Source: Stenotrophomonas nitritireducens (GTDB lineage: Bacteria > Pseudomonadota > Gammaproteobacteria > Xanthomonadales > Xanthomonadaceae). From it: a DNA stretch of 64,000 nucleotides. Location: the NCBI RefSeq assembly GCF_001431425.1, contig NZ_LDJG01000011.1:62001-126000 (forward strand), read 5' to 3'. Below the pieces are notes generated by a model. It was not told the origin of the DNA and did no database searches. It saw only the letters and a program-made list of their open reading frames with translations. Shown here one piece after another: positions 39,201 through 47,614 of the stretch; position 1 is the first letter of the stretch, and each line of letters begins with the position of its first letter. Both the position numbers and the translations under genes were made by a program.

Positions 39201-41191
39201 ACAAGGGCATGGGCATCACCGCGCGCGGCGCGTGGGAGTCGGTCAAGCGCCACTTCCGTGCGCTGGGCCGCAACTGCCAGAAGCAGGACTTCACCTGCGT
39301 CGGCATCGGCGACATGTCCGGCGACGTGTTCGGCAACGGCATGCTGCTGTCCGAGCATGTGCAGCTGGTCTGCGCCTTCGACCACCGCCACATCTTCCTC
39401 GACCCGACCCCGGTGGCGGCCAGCTCGTTCAAGGAGCGCCAGCGCCTGTTCGAACTGCCGCGCTCGAGCTGGGCGGACTACAACGCCAAGCTGATCAGCA
39501 AGGGCGGCGGCATCTATGCCCGCTCGCTCAAGTCGATCGAGATCACCCCGCAGGTGCGCGAGGCGCTGGGCATCGACGCCGGCATCAAGTCGATGACCCC
39601 GACCGACCTGATCAACGCCGCGCTGAAGGCACCGGTGGACCTGGTGTGGAACGGCGGCATCGGTACCTACGTCAAGGCGGCCAGCGAGACCAACGCCGAA
39701 GTCGGCGACCGCGCCAACAGCGGCCTGCGCGTCAACGGCGGCGAGCTGCGCTGCAGGATCGTGGGCGAGGGCGGCAACCTGGGCATGACCCAGCTGGGCC
39801 GCATCGAAGCCGCGCAGAACGGCGTGCTGCTCAACACCGACTTCATCGACAACTCCGCCGGCGTCGATACCTCCGACCACGAAGTCAACATCAAGATCCT
39901 GCTCAACGACGTGGTGCGCGCCAAGAAGCTCACCGTCGAGCAGCGCAACAAGCTGCTGGCCTCGATGACCGACGAGGTCGCCGGGCTGGTGCTGATGGAC
40001 AACTACCGCCAGAACCAGGCCATCAGCCTGATGGAGCGGATGAGCGTCAAGCGCCTGGGTTCCAAGCAGCATTTCATCCGCACGCTGGAGCAGCAGGGCC
40101 TGCTCGACCGCCAGATCGAGTTCCTGCCGTCCGACGCCGAGCTGTCCGCGCGCAAGCTGCGCGGCCAGGGGCTGACCCGTCCGGAACTGTCGGTGATCCT
40201 GTCCTACTCCAAGATCGTCGCCTTCCAGCAGCTGCTGGAATCGGACATCCCGGAAGATCCGTACCTGTCCAAGGAGCTGCTGCGCTACTTCCCGCAGCCG
40301 CTGCAGAAGAAGTACGCCGACGCGATGAACGGCCACCGCCTGAAGCGCGAGATCATCGCCACCGCGGTGACCAACCAGACCATCAACCGCATGGGCGCCA
40401 CCTTCCTGATGCGCATGCAGGAAGATACCGGCCGCAGCGTGGCCGAGGTCGCCAAGGCCTACACCATCAGCCGCGAGACGCTGGACGCGCGCGCGCTGTG
40501 GACGCAGATCGACGCGCTGGACGGCACCCTGCCGGAGGCCGTGCAGGTCGACGCGCTGGAAGTGATCTGGAAGCTGCAGCGTGCGTTCGTGCGCTGGCTG
40601 CTGAACCGTCCGGGCGCGATGCCGGGCATCACCGCCGCGGTCGAACGCTACCAGGGGCCGTTCAACGACATCCGCATCGCCTCGGGCGTGCTGCCGGATT
40701 CGCAGCGCCCGGCCTACGAGGCCAGCGTCAAGCAGTGGAAGGAAAAGGGCCTGCCGGCGGCGCTGGCGCAGCAGCTGTCCGAGCTGCAGTTCCTGGAACC
40801 GGCGTTCGACATCATCGAACTGGCCCGCACCCGCAAGCTCAAGCCGGTGGACGTGTCCAAGGTCCACTTCCGCCTGGGCGAAGCCCTGCAGATGCCGTGG
40901 CTGTTCGAGCAGATCGACGCGCTGGAGGTCAACGGCCGCTGGCACGCCGTTGCCCGCGGCGTGCTGCGCGACGAGCTGGCCGCGCACCAGCGCAACCTCG
41001 CCGGCCAGGTGCTGTCGATGAAGGGCGCCAGTGCCGAGGCCAAGGTCGCCGCCTGGCTGGGCCGCGAGGACAGCGGCCTGCGCTTCACCCTGGCGATGCT
41101 GGCCGAGCTGGCCGAGCAGAAGACGCTGGACTACCCGACCGTCTCTGTCGCGGTGCAGCGCCTGGGCCAGCTGGCGGCACACGGGGTTTGA
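36212..41191 (+). CDS. NAD-specific glutamate dehydrogenase, 180-kDa type
   Basis: Deaminates L-glutamate to 2-oxoglutarate with NAD+. At 1659 residues it belongs to the large L-GDH180 class (bacterial NAD-GDH family), not the 450-residue type. The catalytic core lies about residues 830-1300: [20 protein letters not shown], then the lysine in [27 protein letters not shown] and [15 protein letters not shown]. The long N- and C-terminal parts are regulatory regions typical of the class. The ATG at 36212 is chosen because the first 25 residues of the longer reading lie in promoter-like DNA. Confidence 0.95.
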   Translation: [1659 protein letters not shown]

Positions 41192-41644
41192 CCCCGTGGT
41201 CGGGCCGGTGAAACCGGCCCGACCCGAAAGCCTGCGATGCAGGCTTTCGGCACCGCCCTCGGTTTGCCTATCCCCGCGGCTGTCGCCGTGCCCCCCTTAA
41301 CAAAGGGGGGCTCTGCTCCAGAAGGATGGCAGAGGGGGCCGACCGGTGGTAGGCACCTGCTGGATACAACATCGCGGCCAAGGCCGCTCCTGCGAAAGCA
41401 ACGGTCGTTGCGGTGGGAGCGGCCTTGGCCGCGGTGCTTTCGGCTGCAGGAGCGGATTCAGCCGCGAGTGCTTTCCGGGCGTAGTGCAGCGGCAATCGCG
41501 ACTGAAGCCGCTCCTGCGGGGCGGAAGGCGAGGGCGCTCTGGCCGTGTGGCTTGCCCGCGTTCGGGATCGATAGCATGCGCTGGAGTGCCGCGGCAGCGT
41601 TCGCCGTTGCGGGTTATCCTCGGCAATCCTTCCAGCAACCGACG
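41192..41644. repeat. Repeat-rich intergenic region after the glutamate dehydrogenase gene
   Basis: Four features lie in order. A hairpin GTCGGGCCGGT/ACCGGCCCGAC is at 41201-41225 and a second hairpin CGAAAGCCTGC/GCAGGCTTTCG follows at 41226-41250. They are likely mRNA 3' end structures, without a long T-tail. A CCCCCCTT/AAGGGGGG palindrome lies near 41290-41311. REP-like units fill 41371-41520. No gene is seen. Confidence 0.7.
41371..41520. repeat. Cluster of four REP-like units
   Basis: Four units, alternately oriented, share the core GGAGCGGMYTNRGCCGCG: near 41371-41393, 41411-41437, 41444-41468 and 41495-41520. The core resembles the arms of the long inverted repeat at 55071-55156. Pairs in opposite orientation can form long hairpins in RNA. 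Confidence 0.75.
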
Positions 41645-42415
41645 ATGGCCATGTCCCCCCGCATCGCCTTTCTCGCCAGCACCGTCGAGGCCGCGCAGCA
41701 GGCCCGCGAGCGGCTGGCCGCGCGTTACGGCGACCATGCGCCCGACGATGCCGACGTGCTGTGCCCGCTGGGCGGCGACGGCTTCATGCTGCAGACGCTG
41801 CACCGCTTCGGCGGCATGGGCAAACCGGTGTTCGGCATGAAGCTGGGGACGGTCGGTTTCCTGATGAACCACCACCGCGAAGACGACCTGCCGCAGCGGC
41901 TGGCGCAGGCCGAACCAGCGCACCTGCGCCCGCTGGAGATGATCGCGCGCACCGAGTCGGGCACCACGGTCGGCTCGCTGGCCTACAACGACGTGTCGAT
42001 GCTGCGGCAGACGCGGCAGGCGGCGCATATCGGCATCGACCTCAACGGCCAGCAGCGCGTGGAGGAACTGATCTGCGACGGCGTGCTGGTCTCAACGCCC
42101 GCCGGCAGCACCGCCTACAACTACTCGGCGCACGGGCCGATCCTGCCGCTGGGCTCGAACACCATCGCGTTGACGCCGCTTGCGCCGTACCGCCCGCGGC
42201 GCTGGCGCGGCGCCATCCTCAAGGCCGAGACCGAGGTGCGCTTCCGCGTGCTCGACCCCTACAAGCGGCCGGTCAGCGTCACCGCCGATTCGCACGAGAC
42301 CCGCGACGTGGTGGAAGTGACCATCCGCGAGTCGCGCGAGCGGCGGGTGACTCTGCTGTTCGATCCCGAACACAACCTGGAAGAGCGCATCCTCAGCGAG
42401 CAGTTCGAGTTCTGA
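41645..42415 (+). CDS. nadK: NAD kinase
   Basis: Phosphorylates NAD to NADP. The 256-residue protein has the GGDG motif in [10 protein letters not shown] near residue 40, the NDVSMLR motif, and the substrate segment [22 protein letters not shown]. It has the short prokaryotic length. Two in-frame ATG codons (41645 and 41651) lie in the sequence ATGGCCATG with no strong ribosome site; 41645 is chosen. It is preceded by the REP cluster. In a window with kynurenine genes feeding NAD synthesis, this completes one cofactor step. Confidence 0.94.
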   Translation: MAMSPRIAFLASTVEAAQQARERLAARYGDHAPDDADVLCPLGGDGFMLQTLHRFGGMGKPVFGMKLGTVGFLMNHHREDDLPQRLAQAEPAHLRPLEMIARTESGTTVGSLAYNDVSMLRQTRQAAHIGIDLNGQQRVEELICDGVLVSTPAGSTAYNYSAHGPILPLGSNTIALTPLAPYRPRRWRGAILKAETEVRFRVLDPYKRPVSVTADSHETRDVVEVTIRESRERRVTLLFDPEHNLEERILSEQFEF

Positions 42416-42574
42416 GCGCAAAGCGAGGGCTCCGTACAAGCGACACCGGTGGCGACGGGGTTCTGTCGGTGACGTCCGTCGACACCTGAGGCGCTTCTGC
42501 GGAGGCTGCCATCGGCAGCGGGGCTTCCGGTTAGACTGGCTCCCATCCCCCCGCTTTTCCTGTCAGGTCCATCC

Positions 42575-43531
42575 ATGGGCGACAACACTCCCAGACTGCT
42601 CACCGTCGCGGTGACTTCGCGCGCCCTGTTCGACCTCGAAGAGGGGCATGCGCTGTTCGAAAGCGAGGGCGTGGAGGCCTACGCGGCCTATCAGCGCGAG
42701 CACGAGGACGACATCCTCAAGCCCGGCGTGGCCTTCCCGGTGGTGCGCAAGCTGCTGGCCCTGAACGGTGGCACGCCGACGGAAACGCCGCGGGTGGAAG
42801 TGATCCTGCTCTCGCGCAATTCGGCCGATACCGGGCTGCGCATCTTCAATTCCATCCAGCACTACGGCCTGGGCATCGTGCGCGCCACCTTCACCGCCGG
42901 CGAGCCGACCTGGCCCTACGTCAAGCCGTTCGGCACCGACCTGTTCCTGTCGGCGAACCCCGAATCGGTGCGGCGCGCGCTGGTGCATGGCATCGCCGCG
43001 GCCACCATCCTGCCGCGCGGCGCCGGCGAGGTGTCCGCCGCCGCCGCTGCCACCGATACCGGGCGCCCGTCGACGCAACTGCGCATCGCCTTCGATGGCG
43101 ACGCGGTGATTTTCGGCGACGAGGGCGAGCGCATCTCACGCGAGCAGGGCGTGGAGGCTTTCGGACGGCACGAGCGCGAGAACGCGCACGAGCCGCTCAG
43201 CGGCGGGCCGTTCCGCAGCTTCCTGTCAGCCCTGCATGCGCTGCAGGCCGCGTTCCCGGCGGGCGAGGAGGCGCCTATCCGCACCGCGCTGGTCACCGCG
43301 CGTTCGGCGCCGGCGCACGAGCGGGTGATCCGCACCCTGCGCGAGTGGGGCGTGCGCCTGGACGAGGCGCTGTTCCTCGGCGGACGCCACAAGGGGCCGT
43401 TCCTGGAAGCGTTCGGCGCGGACATCTTCTTCGACGATTCCCAGCACAACATCGACAGCGCCCGCCAGCATCACAGCGTCGCCGCCGGGCACGTGCCGCA
43501 CGGCATCGCCAACGCCGACCGCGTGGAATGA
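42575..43531 (+). CDS. 5'-nucleotidase (cytosolic NT5C1-like)
   Basis: A 318-residue protein with features of the 5'-nucleotidase family related to eukaryotic cN-I: LTVAVTSRALFDLEEGHALF at the start, VILLSRNSADTGLRIFNSI (about 72-90), FDGDAVIFGDEGE with the nucleophile-region aspartates (about 173-185), and IFFDDSQHNID. Likely dephosphorylates nucleoside monophosphates. Its stop overlaps the next gene's start as ATGA. Confidence 0.87.
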   Translation: MGDNTPRLLTVAVTSRALFDLEEGHALFESEGVEAYAAYQREHEDDILKPGVAFPVVRKLLALNGGTPTETPRVEVILLSRNSADTGLRIFNSIQHYGLGIVRATFTAGEPTWPYVKPFGTDLFLSANPESVRRALVHGIAAATILPRGAGEVSAAAAATDTGRPSTQLRIAFDGDAVIFGDEGERISREQGVEAFGRHERENAHEPLSGGPFRSFLSALHALQAAFPAGEEAPIRTALVTARSAPAHERVIRTLREWGVRLDEALFLGGRHKGPFLEAFGADIFFDDSQHNIDSARQHHSVAAGHVPHGIANADRVE

Positions 43532-44250
43532 GCGGCGGGGTAGGCGCCCACGTCCGCCGTACCTGGCGGCATGTGGAACTGCAGTTCCATGGCGACGTCA
43601 CCCAGACGCGCATGTCGCGCTGGTTCCCGCAGCGGCTGCACGTGGGCTATACCCGCACCATGCTCGCCGCGCTGTGGCTGCATCCGGATCCGCGCCGCAT
43701 CGGCATCATCGGGCTGGGGGGCGGGGCCCAGACCAAGTTCTGCCACCTGCATCTGCCCTCGGCGCGCATCGACGTGGCGGAGAATGATGCGGATGTGATC
43801 GCCCTGCGCGGCGAATTCCAGATCCCGGCGGACGACGCGCGCCTGCATGTCGAATGCGTCGACGGCGCACGCTGGCTGCGCGGTCATCGCGGTTGTTTCG
43901 ACCTGCTGCTGCTCGACGCCTACGACGCGCAGGGGATCCCCGCGGCGCTGTCCACGCAGGCGTTCTACGACGACTGCCGCGCCGCGCTCGGCGCCGACGG
44001 CGTCATGGCCAGCAATCTTTACGACACCGACACCCGCGCGCACCTTGCGCGGCTGCGCCGCAGTTTCCATGGCAACGTGCTGAAACTGGACGAACCGGAC
44101 ATGAGCAACAAGGTCGCTATCGCCTGGAACGGCAGGCCGCAACCGGGGCCGGTCGATGCGGCGCTGGCGGCGTTGCCCTGGGGGGCGCGCGGGCAGCTGC
44201 GGGCTGGATTCAGGCGATTGGCCGCGGCTTGGCAACGGGCGGCGCGCTGA
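43528..44250 (+). CDS. Spermidine synthase-like aminopropyl/methyl transferase
   Basis: A 240-residue Rossmann protein of the spermidine-synthase-like class: GIIGLGGGAQTKFCHLHLP as motif I, VAENDADVIALRGEF, and FDLLLLDAYDAQGIPAALST. It is shorter than true SpeE (about 285 residues) and lacks the N-terminal beta-strand domain of that enzyme. Its actual substrate is therefore uncertain. ATGA overlap with the nucleotidase gene shows tight coupling. No spermidine-pathway gene is adjacent. Confidence 0.8.
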   Translation: MSGGVGAHVRRTWRHVELQFHGDVTQTRMSRWFPQRLHVGYTRTMLAALWLHPDPRRIGIIGLGGGAQTKFCHLHLPSARIDVAENDADVIALRGEFQIPADDARLHVECVDGARWLRGHRGCFDLLLLDAYDAQGIPAALSTQAFYDDCRAALGADGVMASNLYDTDTRAHLARLRRSFHGNVLKLDEPDMSNKVAIAWNGRPQPGPVDAALAALPWGARGQLRAGFRRLAAAWQRAAR

Positions 44251-44790
44251 AGGGCTCGATCCCATGGCGCGCTGCGTGGCCCGCCAGTCCCCCTTCGCTG
44301 GCCGCCTGCAGGGCCGCGGTGGCTTGAGCGATGCGTCGGGCGATGTGTGGTTTCACGCATGCCGTGGCGTACACGGCCGGTATGGCGGCCAGGTCATTGC
44401 GGCCGGGCGGCGGAGGCCCCCGTATCTGCTCCGCCGCGCCGCGCTGCCAACAGCGTGTCGACGGATTGCCGCTGACGCCAGCGGGGCGGACATGGGCATC
44501 GCCGGGAAGGGCGGGGTGTGTCGGATCATGAAGTGTTCGACGATCCGGCGACGCGTTGGAAAACGCAGCTGCGCCGGCATCGGCAGCCCAAACTGAATCG
44601 CGGCCCGGCCTGCATTTGCTTTGCGCGCGGAAAGTCTCTACGGTGCACGGGCTGAATTACAAGGGTCACCTTGAATCGTGGCCCGATGCTGTAGATACCT
44701 TCTCTACACTGTTGCACCCGCTTCTCAATTCTCCTTGAAATCAGCGTCCCTGCCGCGAATGCGGCTTCATCCGTAACAAGGAGCATTGAA
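44251..44790. other. Gene-free stretch before the cold-shock gene
   Basis: About 540 bases with no credible gene. The 110 bases next to the cold-shock gene are comparatively AT-rich and probably carry its promoter and 5' leader, including a small GTAGA/TCTAC hairpin at 44691-44707. I cannot fix the promoter. Confidence 0.5.
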
Positions 44791-45003
44791 ATGTCCCAGT
44801 CCCAGTCCGGTACCGTGAAGTGGTTCAACGACGCCAAGGGTTTTGGCTTCATCACCCAGGATGGCGGCGGCGAAGACCTGTTCGTCCACTTCCGTTCGAT
44901 CGAATCGTCCGGCTTCAAGTCGCTGCAGGAAGGCCAGAAGGTCACCTACGTGGCGGTGAAGGGCCAGAAGGGTATGCAGGCCGACCAGGTCCGCGTGGTC
45001 TGA
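44791..45003 (+). CDS. Cold-shock protein (CspA family)
   Basis: A 70-residue single-domain RNA chaperone. RNP1 is KGFGFITQ and RNP2 is DLFVHFRSI, with the opening [15 protein letters not shown] strong AAGGAG site precedes the ATG. Monocistronic, ending in a perfect intrinsic terminator. Whether it is cold-induced cannot be read from the sequence. Confidence 0.97.
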   Translation: MSQSQSGTVKWFNDAKGFGFITQDGGGEDLFVHFRSIESSGFKSLQEGQKVTYVAVKGQKGMQADQVRVV

Positions 45004-45025
45004 TCCGACCGGCTATCGCTTGATG

Positions 45026-45055
45026 AAAAAGCCCGGCTTCGAGCCGGGCTTTTTC
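45026..45055 (+). terminator. Terminator after the cold-shock gene
   Basis: Perfect hairpin AAAAAGCCCGGCTCGAA-type stem: AAAAAGCCCGGC, loop TTCGA, GCCGGGCTTTTT. Having A-run and T-run on opposite sides it can also terminate transcription coming from the other direction. Confidence 0.92.
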
Positions 45056-45376
45056 ATTGGACCGCAGGGCCGCATGCAACGTTGAAGATGACGGGGAGAA
45101 CTCGTGATTCCCGCCCGCATGACCATGCTGGCGGAATCCTGCGTATCGCTTCCATCTCCGGTCCGGCAGGCGTGGTGAACGCTGCTGCAGACCGGATGTC
45201 TTGGATCGGCGTGACTGAAAGAGCGGCAGGATCATCTCGCCGCGCAGCCGTCCGAAGTGGCGTACAGGATGCGCGCCATCAACAATCAGCGCGGCGCGGC
45301 CACGTATCGATTGCCGATCCCGCATTGATGCCGATGGCGGCACCCATGCATGTGGTGCATGGGTGCGGTCGATGCC
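45056..45376. other. Gene-free stretch downstream of the cold-shock terminator
   Basis: About 320 bases with no open reading frame that has a ribosome site, and no repeats I recognise. It separates convergent transcription units. Confidence 0.5.
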
Positions 45377-45520
45377 TCACGAGGTGGATGCAGGGCGGTC
45401 GGCGGCATCGGTCGTCGATGTGCCCTGTCCGGTGCGCTTCCTGGCGAGCTTCTCTTCTTTCTGTTTCTTCTTGGCCAGCTCGCGCTGGCGTTTCTCGAAT
45501 GAATAATTGATCTTGGCCAA
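45377..45520 (-). CDS. Small basic coiled-coil protein (47 aa)
   Basis: A short Lys/Glu-rich protein, AKINYSFEKRQRELAKKKQK at its start, which I recall as a conserved small xanthomonad protein of unknown function. The start is probably TTG at 45520, with GGA about 10 bases before. The longer reading to 45598 overlaps the neighbouring gene and has a different composition. It is the last gene of a three-gene run. Nucleic-acid binding is plausible from charge only. Confidence 0.6.
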   Translation of the reverse strand: MAKINYSFEKRQRELAKKKQKEEKLARKRTGQGTSTTDAADRPASTS

Positions 45521-45548
45521 AGTTGTCGTCCGTTGGGGAGGGGAAGGA

Positions 45549-45806
45549 TCAGGCTTTTTCCGGGGGAGTATCGGCGGTTGCCGGTACCGCCTTGCCACCG
45601 CGATCGGTCGGGGCGGGTTTCACGGCTTGAGCCTTGCCACGCAAGGGGGTGTTGCCGAGTACCTCGATCTTTCCCCCGGCCTTGCCGAATGCGACCAGGT
45701 CCTCGGCGATGCGCTCACCGGTCAGCGGGCCCTGCTGGGGTGGGCTGGCGAAGCTCGAACCGGTTCTTCTGGGGGCTGCGATGCCTGACTTGCGGATGGT
45801 GCTCAT
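45549..45806 (-). CDS. Conserved small protein of unknown function (85 aa)
   Basis: A Gly/Ala/Pro-rich protein with a conserved-looking core GERIAEDLVAFGKAGGKIEV. GAGGAAT precedes the ATG at 45806. It lies 9 bases after the YkgJ-type gene and 28 before the 47-residue gene. Not recognised. Confidence 0.65.
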   Translation of the reverse strand: MSTIRKSGIAAPRRTGSSFASPPQQGPLTGERIAEDLVAFGKAGGKIEVLGNTPLRGKAQAVKPAPTDRGGKAVPATADTPPEKA

Positions 45807-45815
45807 CTTTATTCC

Positions 45816-46136
45816 TCATGCAAGTGTCGATTCAATGGTGCGGCTTCCCGGATGCGCGTATTCCTCGCGGACGGCCTTGCAGTAGGGGCCGCCCATGACG
45901 AAGGATCTGCATACCGCCGGTCGGCTTGCATAGATCCGGCAATTCATCCTCTGCCCATCCAGTGCCACGCACCAGCCCTCCGGATCGCGGGCCATGACCG
46001 GCAGGCCATGCAGGCGCGTGGTCAGGTGCGCAGGCACGCTGTCCTCGCTGCCCAGTACCACCGTCAGGCGGCAGCACACCGCATCGCAAGACGTGCAGTG
46101 GACAGCGGTGGGCGTCTGGCAGGTGGACGGTTTCAA
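45816..46136 (-). CDS. YkgJ-family cysteine-cluster protein
   Basis: A 106-residue protein with the cysteine pattern of the YkgJ/UPF0153 family: CTSCDAVCC near residue 15 and CRIYASRPAVCRSF near 70. The family probably binds iron or zinc. The start is taken as TTG at 46136, with GAGG 8 bases upstream; the region farther upstream is in frame but Pro/Gly/Arg-rich and unlike the family. Confidence 0.78.
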   Translation of the reverse strand: MKPSTCQTPTAVHCTSCDAVCCRLTVVLGSEDSVPAHLTTRLHGLPVMARDPEGWCVALDGQRMNCRIYASRPAVCRSFVMGGPYCKAVREEYAHPGSRTIESTLA

Positions 46137-46507
46137 CGCATGCCTCGCTGCGTGTGGCACGGCGTGGCGCGCGCCGTGGTTACCCGCTTGCGGACCAGGC
46201 GGGCCGCGGCCAGCGGGTGCCTGCCGGGGCGGATGTGGAGGGGATACCGCGGGCGCGTTGCCGGTTTGCAGACCGAACGTGCGGGCACAGGATGCTCCCA
46301 TTGAGCGGCCGTCCGGATAGCCGGTGCCGATGGCGCAGGGAAAGGAGAGCGGAGCGGGCAACTGCCTTGGCGGCTGCGCGGAGCGCGCGTGGCAGGCATC
46401 GCCTGCATGGGCATGCTAGCACCATGCGGGAACGAGCGGCTTCACGCAGGCTTGGCGACGTGGGCGTGCAGCGCATCGATCAGGCCCGGTGGCCGTGTCC
46501 GCGCGCA
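46137..46507. other. Gene-free stretch upstream of the YkgJ-type gene
   Basis: About 370 bases. I see no credible gene, RNA or repeat; it should include the promoter of the three small genes. Confidence 0.45.
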
Positions 46508-47107
46508 TTACCCGGTGACACCGCGTTTGCCGGCTTTCAATGGCCCGACCACCCGATAGTTGTTGAGGACGACGCCGGACGGCAGCGCCTTCGAGTCGGC
46601 CAGCTCGAACGTACATGCCGGGGTTCCGTCCGCGAAGAAACGCTTGCCGGTGCCGAGCAGCAGCGGATAGACGACCAGCAGTACCTCGTCCACGAGCGCG
46701 TGTTCGAGCAGGGGCGATGTGAGCGTGGAGCTGCCCGACAGGATCAGCGGGCGGACACCCTGGGACTTGATGCGGCGGATGTCGGTGAGGATGTCCGGCC
46801 CGATGCCTTCGGCCGGCCCCCATGCCAGGCTTGCCGGGCGATGGGTGGCGACGTATTTGGTCGCAGCGTTGAGATTGTCGGCCAGCGCGCCGTGCGGTGC
46901 CTGTGGCCAGAAGTCCGACCAGATGTCATAGGTGCGCCGTCCCAGCAGCAGATCGAAGCCGCTGCCATGGGCCAGGGTGATTTCCTCGCGGCCAGCCGGC
47001 GTCCGGTAGGGCGCGCTCCAGTCGCTGAAAGGGAATCCGCTTTCGTCGGCTGAATGCTGGATCACCCCATCCAGCGAGATGTGTTCGATGATCCTGAGTG
47101 TTCTCAT
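46508..47107 (-). CDS. Dihydrofolate-reductase-like protein (RibD C-terminal family)
   Basis: A 199-residue NADPH-dependent reductase-fold protein. RTLRIIEHISLDGVIQ at the start, FDLLLGRRTYDIWSDFWP near 50 and LLLGTGKRFFADG near 150 are family motifs. Many relatives are of unknown substrate. Start ATG at 47107 with GGAG upstream. Monocistronic, divergent from the flavin monooxygenase. Confidence 0.88.
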   Translation of the reverse strand: MRTLRIIEHISLDGVIQHSADESGFPFSDWSAPYRTPAGREEITLAHGSGFDLLLGRRTYDIWSDFWPQAPHGALADNLNAATKYVATHRPASLAWGPAEGIGPDILTDIRRIKSQGVRPLILSGSSTLTSPLLEHALVDEVLLVVYPLLLGTGKRFFADGTPACTFELADSKALPSGVVLNNYRVVGPLKAGKRGVTG

Positions 47108-47614
47108 CCGGGGCTCCGTTTGACCGGGGGAATTCGGGCCGGGCGCATGGCGGCGCGCGATGAATGGCAGGAACATCGTTCCGCCGCAGCGGTGGATGGC
47201 GGGCATCCCCGGTGCTGGACGGCGTTGGGCGATGCAGGCGATGGCGTCGCGGCGGATCCGTGTCCGGCCATGGTCGACACGGTACACGCGGTTGCCGTTT
47301 CAGGTGCATCACATTAGGATGGAAACGCTTTCGCGGGTTATTCCCGGCGGCGCTTCGCCGCATCCTGGTCTGCACGAATGCGGCAGATCCCCCCGCACAG
47401 CACCCACCCGGTGACGAAGGGGCGGGGCATGTTCCCCGGCCGGTGGCGTCTGCGCCTTCCCATCCTCTCGCCATGGCCGCCTGCTGGCGGCCACCGGGTG
47501 TTTCGCGCGCTGCGTGGGACTGAACGGCTGTTTCTCCCGCGCGGCGCATAACGCGCCCTTGCGCAGTGTCGTCGCGTCCAGCGCGGCGACGGCTACACAG
47601 GAGAAACAACCCGA
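47108..47614. other. Gene-free stretch between the DHFR-like and monooxygenase genes
   Basis: About 500 bases, divergent promoters expected. No regulator gene, repeat or convincing -35/-10 pair was found. Confidence 0.45.

Noticed and set aside
36206-41182. Minus-strand open frame of 1658 codons
   Set aside because: Antisense shadow of the NAD-glutamate dehydrogenase.
44251-44790. Possible small RNA or tRNA before the cold-shock gene
   Set aside because: No cloverleaf, T-loop or CCA end, and no T-tailed hairpin was found in this stretch.
47054-47317. Plus-strand small open frame upstream of the monooxygenase
   Set aside because: Overlaps the DHFR-like gene start region and has no ribosome site or recognisable content.
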